NCBI GenBank assembly: GCA_028819575.1
Contig: JAPPLB010000118.1
Coordinates: 1-64,000 of the forward strand
Direction: 5' to 3'
Length of the DNA stretch: 64,000 nt
From: Bryobacterales bacterium
GTDB lineage: Bacteria > Acidobacteriota > Terriglobia > Bryobacterales > UBA6623
Below the pieces are notes generated by a model. The model was given only the letters and a program-made list of their open reading frames with translations, searched no databases and was not told the origin of the DNA. The position numbers were made by a program, and so were the translations under genes. Shown one piece after another: positions 1-7,937 of this stretch. Position 1 is the first letter of the stretch; every line of letters starts with the position of its first letter.

Positions 1-81
1 GCGCGCCAAGCGGCTCGCGCCTCGTCCTGACGGCCCTCTCACGCACTTCGCCTCCCCACGTGGTGAGACATGCAGGCTAGT
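1..81 (+). repeat. MITE-like dispersed repeat, right-hand part (copy 1)
   Basis: This is the right-hand part of the repeat seen in full at 19614-19800, cut by the window edge. It contains the same GC-rich core and ends in the same inverted-repeat arm, GTGGTGAGA...GCAGGCTAGT. The element stops at about position 81, and an IS3 transposase reading frame starts in the next base on the other strand. The copy therefore sits inside or against that broken IS. Confidence 0.75.
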
Positions 82-600
82 GCTTCGAGCCGTTTACGCT
101 TTCGTCGGCGCACTGCTAACACCTGTTCACGGTAGAAGCGCTCGATTCTCTTGTAGTTCACCGTTTGGCCTTCGCGCTGCAGCAGCGCGCACAAGCGCCG
201 CTAGCCGTAGCGCGGATGCGCCGCGGCGAGTTTATAGCAGAGCCGCGCGCACAACTCCTCGTGCCGCTTCTCTCGCGGCCTGTAGCGGTGGCTGGAGCGG
301 TCCAGCCCCAGTAGAAGACACGAACGCCGCTCGCTCATCAAGCAGCACTCGATGACGTGCCTCACCTCCTCGCGTCGTTCTACCGGCTCCATCCGTTTTT
401 TTATCACCGATTTGAGGGCAACCTTGTCCAGACTGAGATCTGCCACCAACGTCTTGAGTCGTCGATTCTCTTCTTCGAGCTCTTTGAGCCTCTTCAGTTG
501 GCTGACCTTCCTTCCCGCTGGAGAACTTCCAATCCTACTTGGTCGGGTTTTTCGGGGGCACGTCAGGGGGAGTGCTCCGACCTTACGATGGGGCAATCAC
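82..600 (-). pseudogene. IS3-family transposase remnant (OrfA end plus OrfB start)
   Basis: Reverse-strand translation shows the end of an IS3 OrfA (leucine-zipper piece QLKRLKELEEENRRLKTLV) running into the start of OrfB (MSERRSCLLLGLDRSS, then HPRYG). An in-frame TAG follows HPRYG near 210. The OrfB sequence continues past it (RRLCALLQREG, YKRIERFYREQ) to the MITE border at 82. The DDE catalytic core is missing, so this is a dead fragment. The OrfA start is also absent or frameshifted. I infer decay of an IS3 copy followed or accompanied by MITE insertion. Confidence 0.8.
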
Positions 601-872
601 CTTCAGGCAGCACTTACAATGAACACGGTTACGGCTGGCTTCTTTTCAGGGGCGACCTGACTTTGGATTTCGTTATCCCTAAAACAGTAAGTTTTTGTTC
701 TGCTCCGACTTACAATACGGCGGCGTAAAACCAGAACAGAGAGGCGGAGTAATAGTAGGCCATCTCGAAGAGCATTCGGTTGCTGGATGCGTCCCCGATC
801 GGCCTACGACCTATCGCAACTGCGGGTATATCCAACGGCCAACTGGATCGGGCTATCCGTCTACGACGACCT

Positions 873-3023
873 ATGCACAACAAAGTTGATCAACCTGAAA
901 CGCAGAGTACGGCGGCACTCTACCTTGGACATCTTGCTCTATGGTTCGGGCCTTTGTTTGCAACTCCATTGTTCGTAGCCGCACATAATTCGGCTGACGT
1001 CACAATCTCGTTGGGGACGCTCGCAGGGATCTGCGCTGTCTTCTCGATCATGCTCTCCGGGATCACATTTTCTCTCAGCACGTGGGCCGGGCGTGTATGG
1101 CACAAACGGATTTCGATCGCTTTCTTGGCGATGGCATTCGTCTTAGCCATTCAAGGTAATCTGATCCATGATCTTTTCTATTATGGCGATTTCAATGGAA
1201 GCCCTGTGAATTTTCGGGCCAACGGCTGGCAGTTCCATGCGGAGTGGATTGGGTTCCTGCTAGCGATTCCCTTGGTCAGTTGGGCATTAGCCCGTATCCG
1301 ACAGATTCCTGCCTGGATTCCGATGCTACCAATCGTTTCCTCTCTTCTGCTCGTCTCGCCAGTGCTGCTCACCCCAGTTGAAGGCGTATCGCCGAACACG
1401 GTCGGGGACGAAGTTGACTCAGCCGTGTTTCAGTTTTCAGATGCCTCGAATCTAATCCACTTACTTCCCGATGGCCTCCAGGGGGATATTGTAGAAGAAG
1501 TCCTGAATGAAGATTCCGATCTGGCGAGCCATTTCAAAGGCTTCACGCTGTTTGCGAACCATGTTGGGCGTTACCAGGGAACTGCTCCCGCAGTTGCAAC
1601 CCTCCTTACAGGCGAACCGTTCCAATTTGAGCGAGGGCACGATTACGCGTGGGTCATACCCTACCTCCAGGAAAACGCGTACCAGAACTCTCTCTCCGAA
1701 GCTGGATTCCGGGTGGACTTGGTCCCAGCTTCTGGACTTTACTGCATCGGTGAAGCCGATTCATGCCATCCGCGGTCTTTCAACGATATGAAAGCGCGAG
1801 GCTATACCCGGCAAGCGTTTGGCAGTGCCCTGCACTCGATTTATCTCGTCGCAGACTTGACGCTTTTCCGGCTTTTTCCAATGGCCGTGAAAGAGAAGAT
1901 TTACGATCAAGGCCACTGGTTTCTGTCAGATACGAACGCACATGGAACATCCCCTCATCCCGATCCCGTCATCCGCGAATGGACAAGCCAAATGGAAGTC
2001 ACTAGCGATAGGCCTGTCTACAAGTGGTACCACTACATTGGAACTCACATCCCACCGCACTGGGATTCCAACTGTAACTACATTCGTGAACTAGCTCACG
2101 AAAGGGAAAATTACAAGCAACAGACTGTCTGTGTCCTAACTGGAATTGCTGATTTCCTTCAGAAATTGAAGAGCGCTAACATTTACGATCAAACGGCCAT
2201 TGTCATCACAGGTGATCATGGCATCAATCTCCCTCCGTCCGACCAGTTGCAGCCGTCTTTCAATGCGAGTCTGTACGCGGGAATGAGTGGTTCAGCCCGA
2301 CCGGCCTTCCTTGTAAAGAGGAGGCATCAAGCAGGTCCCCTTCAGGTGAGTGAAGCTCCGACCGCGCTGGAGGATGTTGCAGCAACGGTCTTGGAGCTCG
2401 CCGGCCTTGATGAGGAGAATTACGGAAGGTCAGCCTTTTCTCTGGATGATGACGAAGACCGGCCAAGACTCTTCACCCCCTATTCCACCAGTCAGCTCTG
2501 GGGAACCAACCCGGTTCCCCACGATGTTTATGAGGTCAAGGGGAATATCCGTGACGGTCAGAACTGGATCCTCAAAGACATCCTGGTATACGAACCGGCG
2601 CCATCGAGCTACCCCGCCGTAAACTACGAATCAGCTCGCCAGTTCATGCGCGGAGCTAGTCTGAATCCTAACCAGCCCGGAGAAGAGTCCTCTTGGATCA
2701 GTGGCCACCAAGTTGCTTTTCTCGTGTCGCCGGATCCAGATGTGCGGAGAGGCATGGAGATGATTTTGACTCTCCATGTTCCGGAATGGGTAGGGCCACA
2801 GAGCTTCGAAGTGTCGGTCAACGATGAGCAGATCGGATCCACGATCGAAGTACCTGCTCGGAACGACCCATTCTGGCAGGAACTGGTTGTTCCTGTGCCC
2901 GCCAAGACGTTTCGGGAAGGAAACAACATAGTTTCAGTCGTCTTCGACACGGTAGCCCAATCGCCACAGTCTGAAACATTTAGAGCGTCGTCCCTTCTAA
3001 AGTCGGTGCACCTTCGACCATAG
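873..3023 (+). CDS. membrane-anchored alkaline-phosphatase/sulfatase-superfamily protein
   Basis: About 716 residues. The N-terminal third carries roughly five hydrophobic segments (for example around LGHLALWFGPLFATPLF and IPMLPIVSSLLLVSPVLL). A soluble domain of the sulfatase/phosphoethanolamine-transferase fold follows. Near residues 445-450 is the metal-ligand motif ITGDHG, and the preceding HYIGTHIPPHW also fits that fold. The classical sulfatase C-x-P-x-R cysteine motif is not seen, and a T in ATLLTGEPF may be the nucleophile, as in LTA synthase/EptA-like enzymes. A beta-sandwich-like C-terminus (residues 620-716) is unassigned. The substrate is unknown; transfer to or removal from a surface glycan is an inference. 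ATG 873 was chosen; an in-frame start at 780 is possible. Base composition looks more AT-rich than downstream genes, consistent with transfer. Confidence 0.7.
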   Translation: MHNKVDQPETQSTAALYLGHLALWFGPLFATPLFVAAHNSADVTISLGTLAGICAVFSIMLSGITFSLSTWAGRVWHKRISIAFLAMAFVLAIQGNLIHDLFYYGDFNGSPVNFRANGWQFHAEWIGFLLAIPLVSWALARIRQIPAWIPMLPIVSSLLLVSPVLLTPVEGVSPNTVGDEVDSAVFQFSDASNLIHLLPDGLQGDIVEEVLNEDSDLASHFKGFTLFANHVGRYQGTAPAVATLLTGEPFQFERGHDYAWVIPYLQENAYQNSLSEAGFRVDLVPASGLYCIGEADSCHPRSFNDMKARGYTRQAFGSALHSIYLVADLTLFRLFPMAVKEKIYDQGHWFLSDTNAHGTSPHPDPVIREWTSQMEVTSDRPVYKWYHYIGTHIPPHWDSNCNYIRELAHERENYKQQTVCVLTGIADFLQKLKSANIYDQTAIVITGDHGINLPPSDQLQPSFNASLYAGMSGSARPAFLVKRRHQAGPLQVSEAPTALEDVAATVLELAGLDEENYGRSAFSLDDDEDRPRLFTPYSTSQLWGTNPVPHDVYEVKGNIRDGQNWILKDILVYEPAPSSYPAVNYESARQFMRGASLNPNQPGEESSWISGHQVAFLVSPDPDVRRGMEMILTLHVPEWVGPQSFEVSVNDEQIGSTIEVPARNDPFWQELVVPVPAKTFREGNNIVSVVFDTVAQSPQSETFRASSLLKSVHLRP

Positions 3024-3129
3024 ATGCTGCCTTCTTGACGACAGCAGGAAGAATTCATCCTGTCTGGCGGCCCACTTCCTGATTGGCAATCAGAGACGCG
3101 GCGAAGCTCGGATGGGCCAATGAACGAGG

Positions 3130-3387
3130 AGTCCGGTAAGCAATGAAACGAAACCCTCGTGTTTTCGCGTCGTTCCGGAGGAAATTTGAGTGGGCGAGGA
3201 AGGCGCCCAAGAAACGAAACGTGCCCCGTTGGACAGTGAAACCGAACTTGTTGGGGTTTCGGTGATGGCGGGTGATGCGCCGTCATTCGGTCTCATCGAG
3301 ATGGAAGTACTTGGCGAGTTGCTCCTGGGTGGGCTCGTCGGAGAAGCGACCGTAGCATTGCCCCTGCTCAAGGCGAAGTCCCGCCAT
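3130..3387 (-). pseudogene. Tn3-family transposase N-terminal remnant
   Basis: The reverse-strand translation reads GRFSDEPTQEQLAKYFHLDETE, a stop, then RRITRHHRNPNKFGFTVQRGTFRFLGAFL. This matches the DUF4158-type N-terminal domain of Tn3-family TnpA (pattern: GRF-x-EPT-x-EELARYF-LD, R-x-HNRLGFA-QL-T-RFLG). One TGA interrupts the frame near 3283 and similarity fades below 3180, so it is a decayed fragment. A matching C-terminal piece lies at 4080-4260 on the opposite strand. Confidence 0.7.
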
Positions 3388-4079
3388 TGAAACCTACGGA
3401 CGGCCGATGTATGCCGTACATGGGGACACTGACGCGGTTTCTCGAATCGGCGTCACTTGCACTGGCGGCGGCGGGCGGTGACGGGGAAGCCAGCGAGAAC
3501 ATCCAAGTAAAATGGCGCTTATGTTCCTGGCGAGGAAACAGACGATGGGTCCATCAAGTTTATAGTCCTTGTCGTGGAAGATGACTCGGGCGCGCTGCAT
3601 TGGAACGGTGACGCCGGGAGTGCGCTCCCGGTAGCCGCCTAGGACCATGCGGTACTGCGCATGTGGGAGATGAACCCGGGTTTCCAGGGCTACCTGTTGA
3701 CGCGATGCAACTTCAAAAGGGTCCTGGGCTATGCATATATCACGGATTCCTAGGGGCAACCGCAGAGCTACCTAGCCATAGTGGATCCGAATTGAGACGA
3801 GCCGCTAGCGAGATTCGTAAACCCAACTTGTGAAACGCCGTGCTGAGTCGGATTGTTGCGCAAGTCTGGGGTGACTGACCTCTCTCTCGGCCCCTTACAG
3901 GCGTGGCTTGGAAGCAGCACCAGCCTGGGCCAGAGGAGTCTTGGACATCGATTCAAGGGGATTCTAGCGGCTTGAGTGACAACCGGAATACTCCTTAACC
4001 AAGCCGCCAGCCTGTCCGACTATCCGAAGCCACTTCAATGATCGCTTTGTGTTCGTTGAGTACTGAGGCGACGGAACGA
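3388..4079. other. degenerate intergenic stretch, no gene recognised
   Basis: Between the two Tn3 transposase pieces no credible gene is seen. An open reverse frame at 3394-3759 (about 121 codons) gives a protein I do not recognise and has no convincing ribosome site. A forward frame near 3660-3780 (FQGYLLTRCNFKRVLGYAYITDS) is broken by stops. The stretch is best read as decayed insertion debris. Confidence 0.5.
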
Positions 4080-4260
4080 CCAGTTCCTCAAACGGGCAAC
4101 GAGCCGGGCGCGACGTTCACCACTCACATCTCTGACCAGTACGCCCCATTCCACATCAAGCTCAACAGCGTGGCCGGGCGGGAAGGCATACACGTGCCGG
4201 ACGGGCTGCTGTATCATGAATCCAATCTCCACATCAAAGAGCACTACAGGCATCGTTTGC
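4080..4260 (+). pseudogene. Tn3-family transposase C-terminal (DDE domain) remnant
   Basis: The forward frame reads EPGATFTTHISDQYAPFHIK, then VPDGLLYHESNLHIKEHY. This is the conserved DDE-domain stretch of Tn3 TnpA (pattern THVSDQYAPFHTK ... VLDGLLYHES-L-I-EHYTDT). Similarity ends at EHYRH, where the TDTAG continuation is lost. It lies opposite in strand to the N-terminal piece at 3130-3387, so the transposon has been rearranged as well as truncated. Confidence 0.75.
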
Positions 4261-4348
4261 GGGTCAGACGGGAAAGAACCATATTTACACAGCACGGGGA
4301 CGGAGAATTTCCGCCACTTCCTTCCCGAGGCGCGAGCGTGGAGGAAGA

Positions 4349-4582
4349 ATGAATCTGAACAGGATCTCCCGGACGGCACTCCTGATGGCAACGCCTCTCC
4401 TCTTGTTCCCCCGGGAGGCACATGCCTACCTGGACCCCGGCAGCGGGAGCCTGATCGTGCAGGCTCTGGTGGCCGCCTTCTTTGCCCTCTCCCTGGCCAT
4501 CAAGGGCTACTGGCGAAAAATCAAATTGTTCTTGGGGGGGTTCTTCCTCACTGGTCCGGAAGTGCGGGACGGGGATGAATAG
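4349..4582 (+). CDS. small membrane protein of the AYLDPGSGS family
   Basis: 77 residues. An N-terminal signal or anchor (RTALLMATPLLLFP) is followed by the signature AYLDPGSGSLIVQAL and one transmembrane helix (LVAAFFALSLAIKGYWRKI). Short proteins with this Y-L-D-P-G-S-G-S motif are common next to surface-glycan, sulfatase or methyltransferase genes, but I know of no assigned function. The start is supported by GAGGAAGA just upstream. It lies 73 bp before the methyltransferase gene on the same strand, so the two probably form an operon. Confidence 0.75.
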   Translation: MNLNRISRTALLMATPLLLFPREAHAYLDPGSGSLIVQALVAAFFALSLAIKGYWRKIKLFLGGFFLTGPEVRDGDE

Positions 4583-4655
4583 TTCGTCTCTCTCATCTCA
4601 ACCCGTCGCCAGCGCTTACACGAAAAAGAACCCAGTGTCAGGGGGGTGAGAAGAG

Positions 4656-6050
4656 ATGGAGGTTAGCGGCACCTCCCGGCTGGGCTCCTCTTTCAGAGAC
4701 CCCAGCGGTTTCGTCTTCGTGCACGGTCGACAGATCCATCGGCAAGTCAATCTCAGCTATCGGGAGAACTACGATCACCTGATGAGTTCCGGCCTCTATC
4801 AGGAGCTGGCCGGCCGGCTGCTCATCTCCCACCAGGAGGTCAGCGATCCGCCCCCTCCGGATGGAGAGCAGGCCTACAAGGTGCTGAGGCCTGAGCAGGT
4901 TCCCTTTCTGTCCTATCCCTATGAGTGGTGCTTCAGTCAGCTGAAGGACGCCGCCCTGGCTACCCTGAAGATTCAGAGCCGGGCTTTGCACTTTGACATG
5001 ACCTTGAAGGATGCCAGCGCCTACAACATCCAGTTCCTGAAGGGCAAACCTATCCTGATCGACACCCTATCCTTCGAGAAATACCGTGAAGGACAGCCAT
5101 GGGTCGCCTACCGGCAATTCTGCCAGCACTTCCTGGCACCGCTTCTGCTGATGGCCTACCGTGATGTTCGCCTCAACCAGTTGCTGCGGATTCACCTGGA
5201 CGGGGTCCCGCTGGATCTGGCCCGTACGCTCCTCCCCTTCCGCGCTCTGGTCCGGCCATCGGTGCTGGCTCACATCCAGCTCCACTCCAGGGGCCAGCAG
5301 CACTTCGCTGCCAAGGGCGGAGCGGCCAAAGGGTGGCGTGTGAGCAGGAGAGGGATGGCGGGCCTGCTGGAGAATCTGGAGGCCCTGGTCAAGGGGCTCA
5401 CTTGGCGGGGCCAGAAGACGGAGTGGGGCGGCTACTATTCAGACACTAACTACACAGCACAGGCTCTGCACAAAAAGAAAAGCTTGGTGAGGCAGTTTTT
5501 AAGCCGCAGCCTAGAAGGGATGGTCTGGGACCTGGGAGCCAACCGGGGCCTTTTCAGCCGAATCGCGAGCCAGCAGGCAGAGGTGACTATCTCCTTTGAC
5601 ATGGATCCGGCGGCTGTTGAGAACAACTACCTGGAAGTGGTCACACGCAAGGAGACAGGGCTGCTTCCGCTGCTGGTGGATCTGACCAGCCCCAGCCCGG
5701 CCATCGGATGGCACAACCGGGAGCGCCAATCACTGCTGGAGCGCGGCCCAGCCCAGACGGTTCTGGCCCTGGCCCTCATCCATCACTTGGCCATCTCCAA
5801 CAACCTGCCCCTGGCCCGGCTGGCCGATTTCTTCGGCGCCATCTGTCACACGCTGATCATCGAATTCATCCCTAAGGAAGACTCCCAGGTGCAGCGACTC
5901 CTCTCCTCACGAAACGATGTTTTTCCAGACTACACGCGGGAGGCCTTCGAGAAACAGTTCAGCGTTCTTTTTGCTATACGGGAGAGCGCGGCCATCTCGG
6001 ATAGCGGGCGGGTTCTCTACCGGATGACTCGCCGCACTGCTGCCGGTTGA
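4656..6050 (+). CDS. NoeA-like class I SAM-dependent methyltransferase
   Basis: 464 residues. The N-terminal half has the features of NoeA/nodulation-type methyltransferases (RPEQVPFLSYPYEWCFSQLKDAAL, DASAYNIQFLKGKPILIDTLSFE). The C-terminal half is a Rossmann methyltransferase, with motif I VWDLGANRGLFSRIA near residues 288-302, the acidic motif II residue in SFDMDP, and LALIHHLAI at the motif IV position. The acceptor is unknown; a sugar or glycan target is suggested only by the family and by the small membrane protein upstream. Start ATG 4656 follows GGGGGGTGAGAAG. The gene is complete and sits within Tn3 debris. Confidence 0.8.
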   Translation: MEVSGTSRLGSSFRDPSGFVFVHGRQIHRQVNLSYRENYDHLMSSGLYQELAGRLLISHQEVSDPPPPDGEQAYKVLRPEQVPFLSYPYEWCFSQLKDAALATLKIQSRALHFDMTLKDASAYNIQFLKGKPILIDTLSFEKYREGQPWVAYRQFCQHFLAPLLLMAYRDVRLNQLLRIHLDGVPLDLARTLLPFRALVRPSVLAHIQLHSRGQQHFAAKGGAAKGWRVSRRGMAGLLENLEALVKGLTWRGQKTEWGGYYSDTNYTAQALHKKKSLVRQFLSRSLEGMVWDLGANRGLFSRIASQQAEVTISFDMDPAAVENNYLEVVTRKETGLLPLLVDLTSPSPAIGWHNRERQSLLERGPAQTVLALALIHHLAISNNLPLARLADFFGAICHTLIIEFIPKEDSQVQRLLSSRNDVFPDYTREAFEKQFSVLFAIRESAAISDSGRVLYRMTRRTAAG

Positions 6051-6149
6051 GTTCCCTCGGCCTGTTGGCGGGGGGAGGCTGTCCCCTGGATGTAGGATAG
6101 CGCTCAGGTTGTTATCAAAATGTCCTTTAGGCTCCTTGATCAACGGGCC

Positions 6150-6444
6150 AGGACTTACAAGTGTTTCTCGACTGATGCCAAACTGCGGGCTAGGGAGCCT
6201 TCCGCTCTCCAGCCTGCACTAGCTGCGCTGGCGTATCTGGGCCGCCTGCTCAGGCGATAGCAATTCTCTTGCGGGCCCGATAGGCCCCAAGCCGCTTGGC
6301 AAGAGCTATGCCCTCGCGCTGACGTTTGCGGATCAAGATCCATTTGAATTCGCCGAAGGCCCGCATGATCGACAGTATCAGGTTCGACAGCCGCAAGTCC
6401 TCAACAGCGAAGGCCAGATTTTCCTTGACGACCTTGATACGCAC
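6150..6444 (-). pseudogene. Tn3-type serine resolvase (TnpR) remnant
   Basis: The reverse strand encodes VVKENLAFAVEDLRLSNLILSIMRAFGEF, then LIRKRQREGIALAKRLGAYRARKR. This is the resolvase alpha-E/hinge region (family pattern M-A-x-LMLS-MGAFAEFER-LIRERQREGIALAK). After a TGA near 6250 the helix-turn-helix tail persists in shifted frames (PAQLVQAGERKAP, then FGISRETL). Stops and a frameshift show that it is inactive. Together with the tnpA pieces at 3.1 and 4.1 kb it marks an old Tn3-family insertion. Confidence 0.75.
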
Positions 6445-6449
6445 GCCAC

Positions 6450-7325
6450 TTATGGGTGGAGAGAAGAGGAGGGCCGGTCGCCGGCTGCAGCATCAGCGGT
6501 GGATTCGGCGCCGTTGACAGCCACAAGCTCCGGGTCCGGTTCGGGAGCTTGAGTCGAGTCACTCAAGCCTCCGTAGCGGCGCTCGCGTTTCTGGTAGTCC
6601 AGAAGAGCTTCGAGCAAGTCCATCGTACAAAAATCAGGCCAGAACTTGTCGGTCACGAATATCTCGGCATAGGCGATCTGCCAGAGAAGAAAATTACTGA
6701 CACGCATCTCGCCGGAAGTTCGGATCAACAAATCGGGGTCAGGCAGACCCGCCGTGTACAGATGCTCACTGAGAATCTGCTCGTTAATCTTGAAGAGTCC
6801 GTCCAGCTTGCGAGCCCGCGCCAGCAGACTGTTCACCGCGTCGACGATCTCGGCGCGTCCGCCGTAGTTCAGTGCGATGGTCAACTGCAGACCCGAGTTC
6901 GCGGCGGTCTCAACCATCGCCATGTCGAGGTCATCTCGCACCGAGGCCGGCAGGCCGTCGATGCGGCCGATCACTTGCATACGAACACCGTTGCGTTTGA
7001 GTTCCGGCAATTCGCGGTGGAGGTAGTGCTGTAGCAGTCCCCAGAGAGTCTCCACTTCGGCCTGCGGGCGCTTCCAGTTCTCCATCGAGAAGGCATATAG
7101 GGTGAGCGCACGGATTTGCAGGCGGCAAGAAGCCTCGATGATCTCCCGGACCGATTTTACGCCGGCGCGATGACCGGCAACCCGCGGTAAATGACGCTTG
7201 CGAGCCCAGCGCCCGTTACCGTCCATGATCACGGCTATGTGTCGGGGAAAGGCGCTTGGATCCAGAAGCGAAGCGAGCCGGGCTTCCCCGCTCCCCGGCT
7301 TCGCCCATTCGAGGAAGTCCTTCAT
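6450..7325 (-). CDS. uppS: isoprenyl (undecaprenyl) diphosphate synthase
   Basis: 291 residues. It condenses isopentenyl diphosphate onto farnesyl diphosphate to give the C55 lipid carrier for peptidoglycan and glycan export. The catalytic block IAVIMDGNGRWA puts the magnesium/proton-handling Asp at residue 35. LYAFSMENWKRP and the C-terminal signature RTSGEMRVSNFLLWQIAYAE are intact. The last 35 residues (STQAPEPDPELVAVNGAES...) are a nonconserved tail that runs to the resolvase remnant, so the C-terminus may have been extended by the old insertion. No rseP, dxr or cdsA neighbour is visible, although these often follow uppS in other bacteria. Confidence 0.95.
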   Translation of the reverse strand: MKDFLEWAKPGSGEARLASLLDPSAFPRHIAVIMDGNGRWARKRHLPRVAGHRAGVKSVREIIEASCRLQIRALTLYAFSMENWKRPQAEVETLWGLLQHYLHRELPELKRNGVRMQVIGRIDGLPASVRDDLDMAMVETAANSGLQLTIALNYGGRAEIVDAVNSLLARARKLDGLFKINEQILSEHLYTAGLPDPDLLIRTSGEMRVSNFLLWQIAYAEIFVTDKFWPDFCTMDLLEALLDYQKRERRYGGLSDSTQAPEPDPELVAVNGAESTADAAAGDRPSSSLHP

Positions 7326-7406
7326 TTCGGCAAAGATACACTCTATCCTACAACGCCTCCGAAGAGCCGTCCAGGAAGGTCCGTCGTGCGGGAGAATCGC
7401 ATGGGC

Positions 7407-7640
7407 TCACTGAAGCACGGCCTCTTTCAGCAATTCATCTAGCATCCACATATCGCTGGTGATTCCCACCACGATAGCCGGTGTGACCCTCAGTGTGCCG
7501 TGAAACTGTCAGAAGTTGTAACAGGCGAAGTGTAGCGCCAAGGCAGCAAAGCACCAATTAACTCCGCGTACCTTGGGATCGTCGGAGGGGCGCAAACGCC
7601 TCAGTTTCTTTCCAGCGAAGGTCCCACCTTGACAAGTTTC
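7407..7640 (-). pseudogene. IS1-like transposase C-terminal remnant
   Basis: Reverse-strand translation gives GVNWCFAALALHFACYNF, an in-frame TGA where a cysteine is expected, then QFHGTLRVTPAI and VVGITSDMWMLDELL. This resembles the C-terminus of IS1-type DDE transposases (pattern HFA-YNFCR-H-TLRVTPAM-AGIT-H-W-L-ELL). Upstream (KKLRRLRPSDDPKVR) it fades. It is a dead fragment just upstream of uppS. Confidence 0.55.
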
Positions 7641-7937
7641 TAACGGAGGAAAGTAAGGGTTTTTGTACATCCTGAGGGATCGGTGTAGGGAAGAACTTGT
7701 AGGGGCAGACGGTTTCTTGACGTAGACCAGCCGAGTGCGCTACAACATTCCCCGCAATCCTGGTGCGGAGACACCGTTGCGTCGGGTCTCCTGCCGAATA
7801 CAACAGCCATTTACCAGGCTTGGGGTAGCTCCCCACGCCTTTGGCGAACAAGCAGGGTCTCACCACGTCTCCGTGCGAGGATTGCAAGGCCCGGCACCTG
7901 CGTGCCACGGCCGTGTTGATCGCACGGAACACGACTA
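7641..7937. other. intergenic, no gene recognised
   Basis: About 300 bp between the IS1-like remnant and the astacin gene. A long reverse frame runs through it, but its translation is not recognisable. On the reverse strand several G/C-rich complementary stretches (GTGGTGAGACCC, GGGGAGCTACCCC, GGTGTCTCCGCACC) hint at a structured RNA or a group II intron fragment. I cannot fold it here. Confidence 0.3.

Noticed and set aside
780-872. Upstream start for the membrane sulfatase-like gene at 780
   Set aside because: The extra 31 residues look random and lie in AT-rich leader DNA. ATG 873 precedes the first hydrophobic segment directly, though neither start has a strong ribosome site.
7660-7900. 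Possible group II intron or structured RNA piece upstream of the astacin gene
   Set aside because: Several short complementary GC-rich blocks were seen on the reverse strand, but I found no domain V signature or reverse-transcriptase gene. A covariance-model search would be needed to call it.
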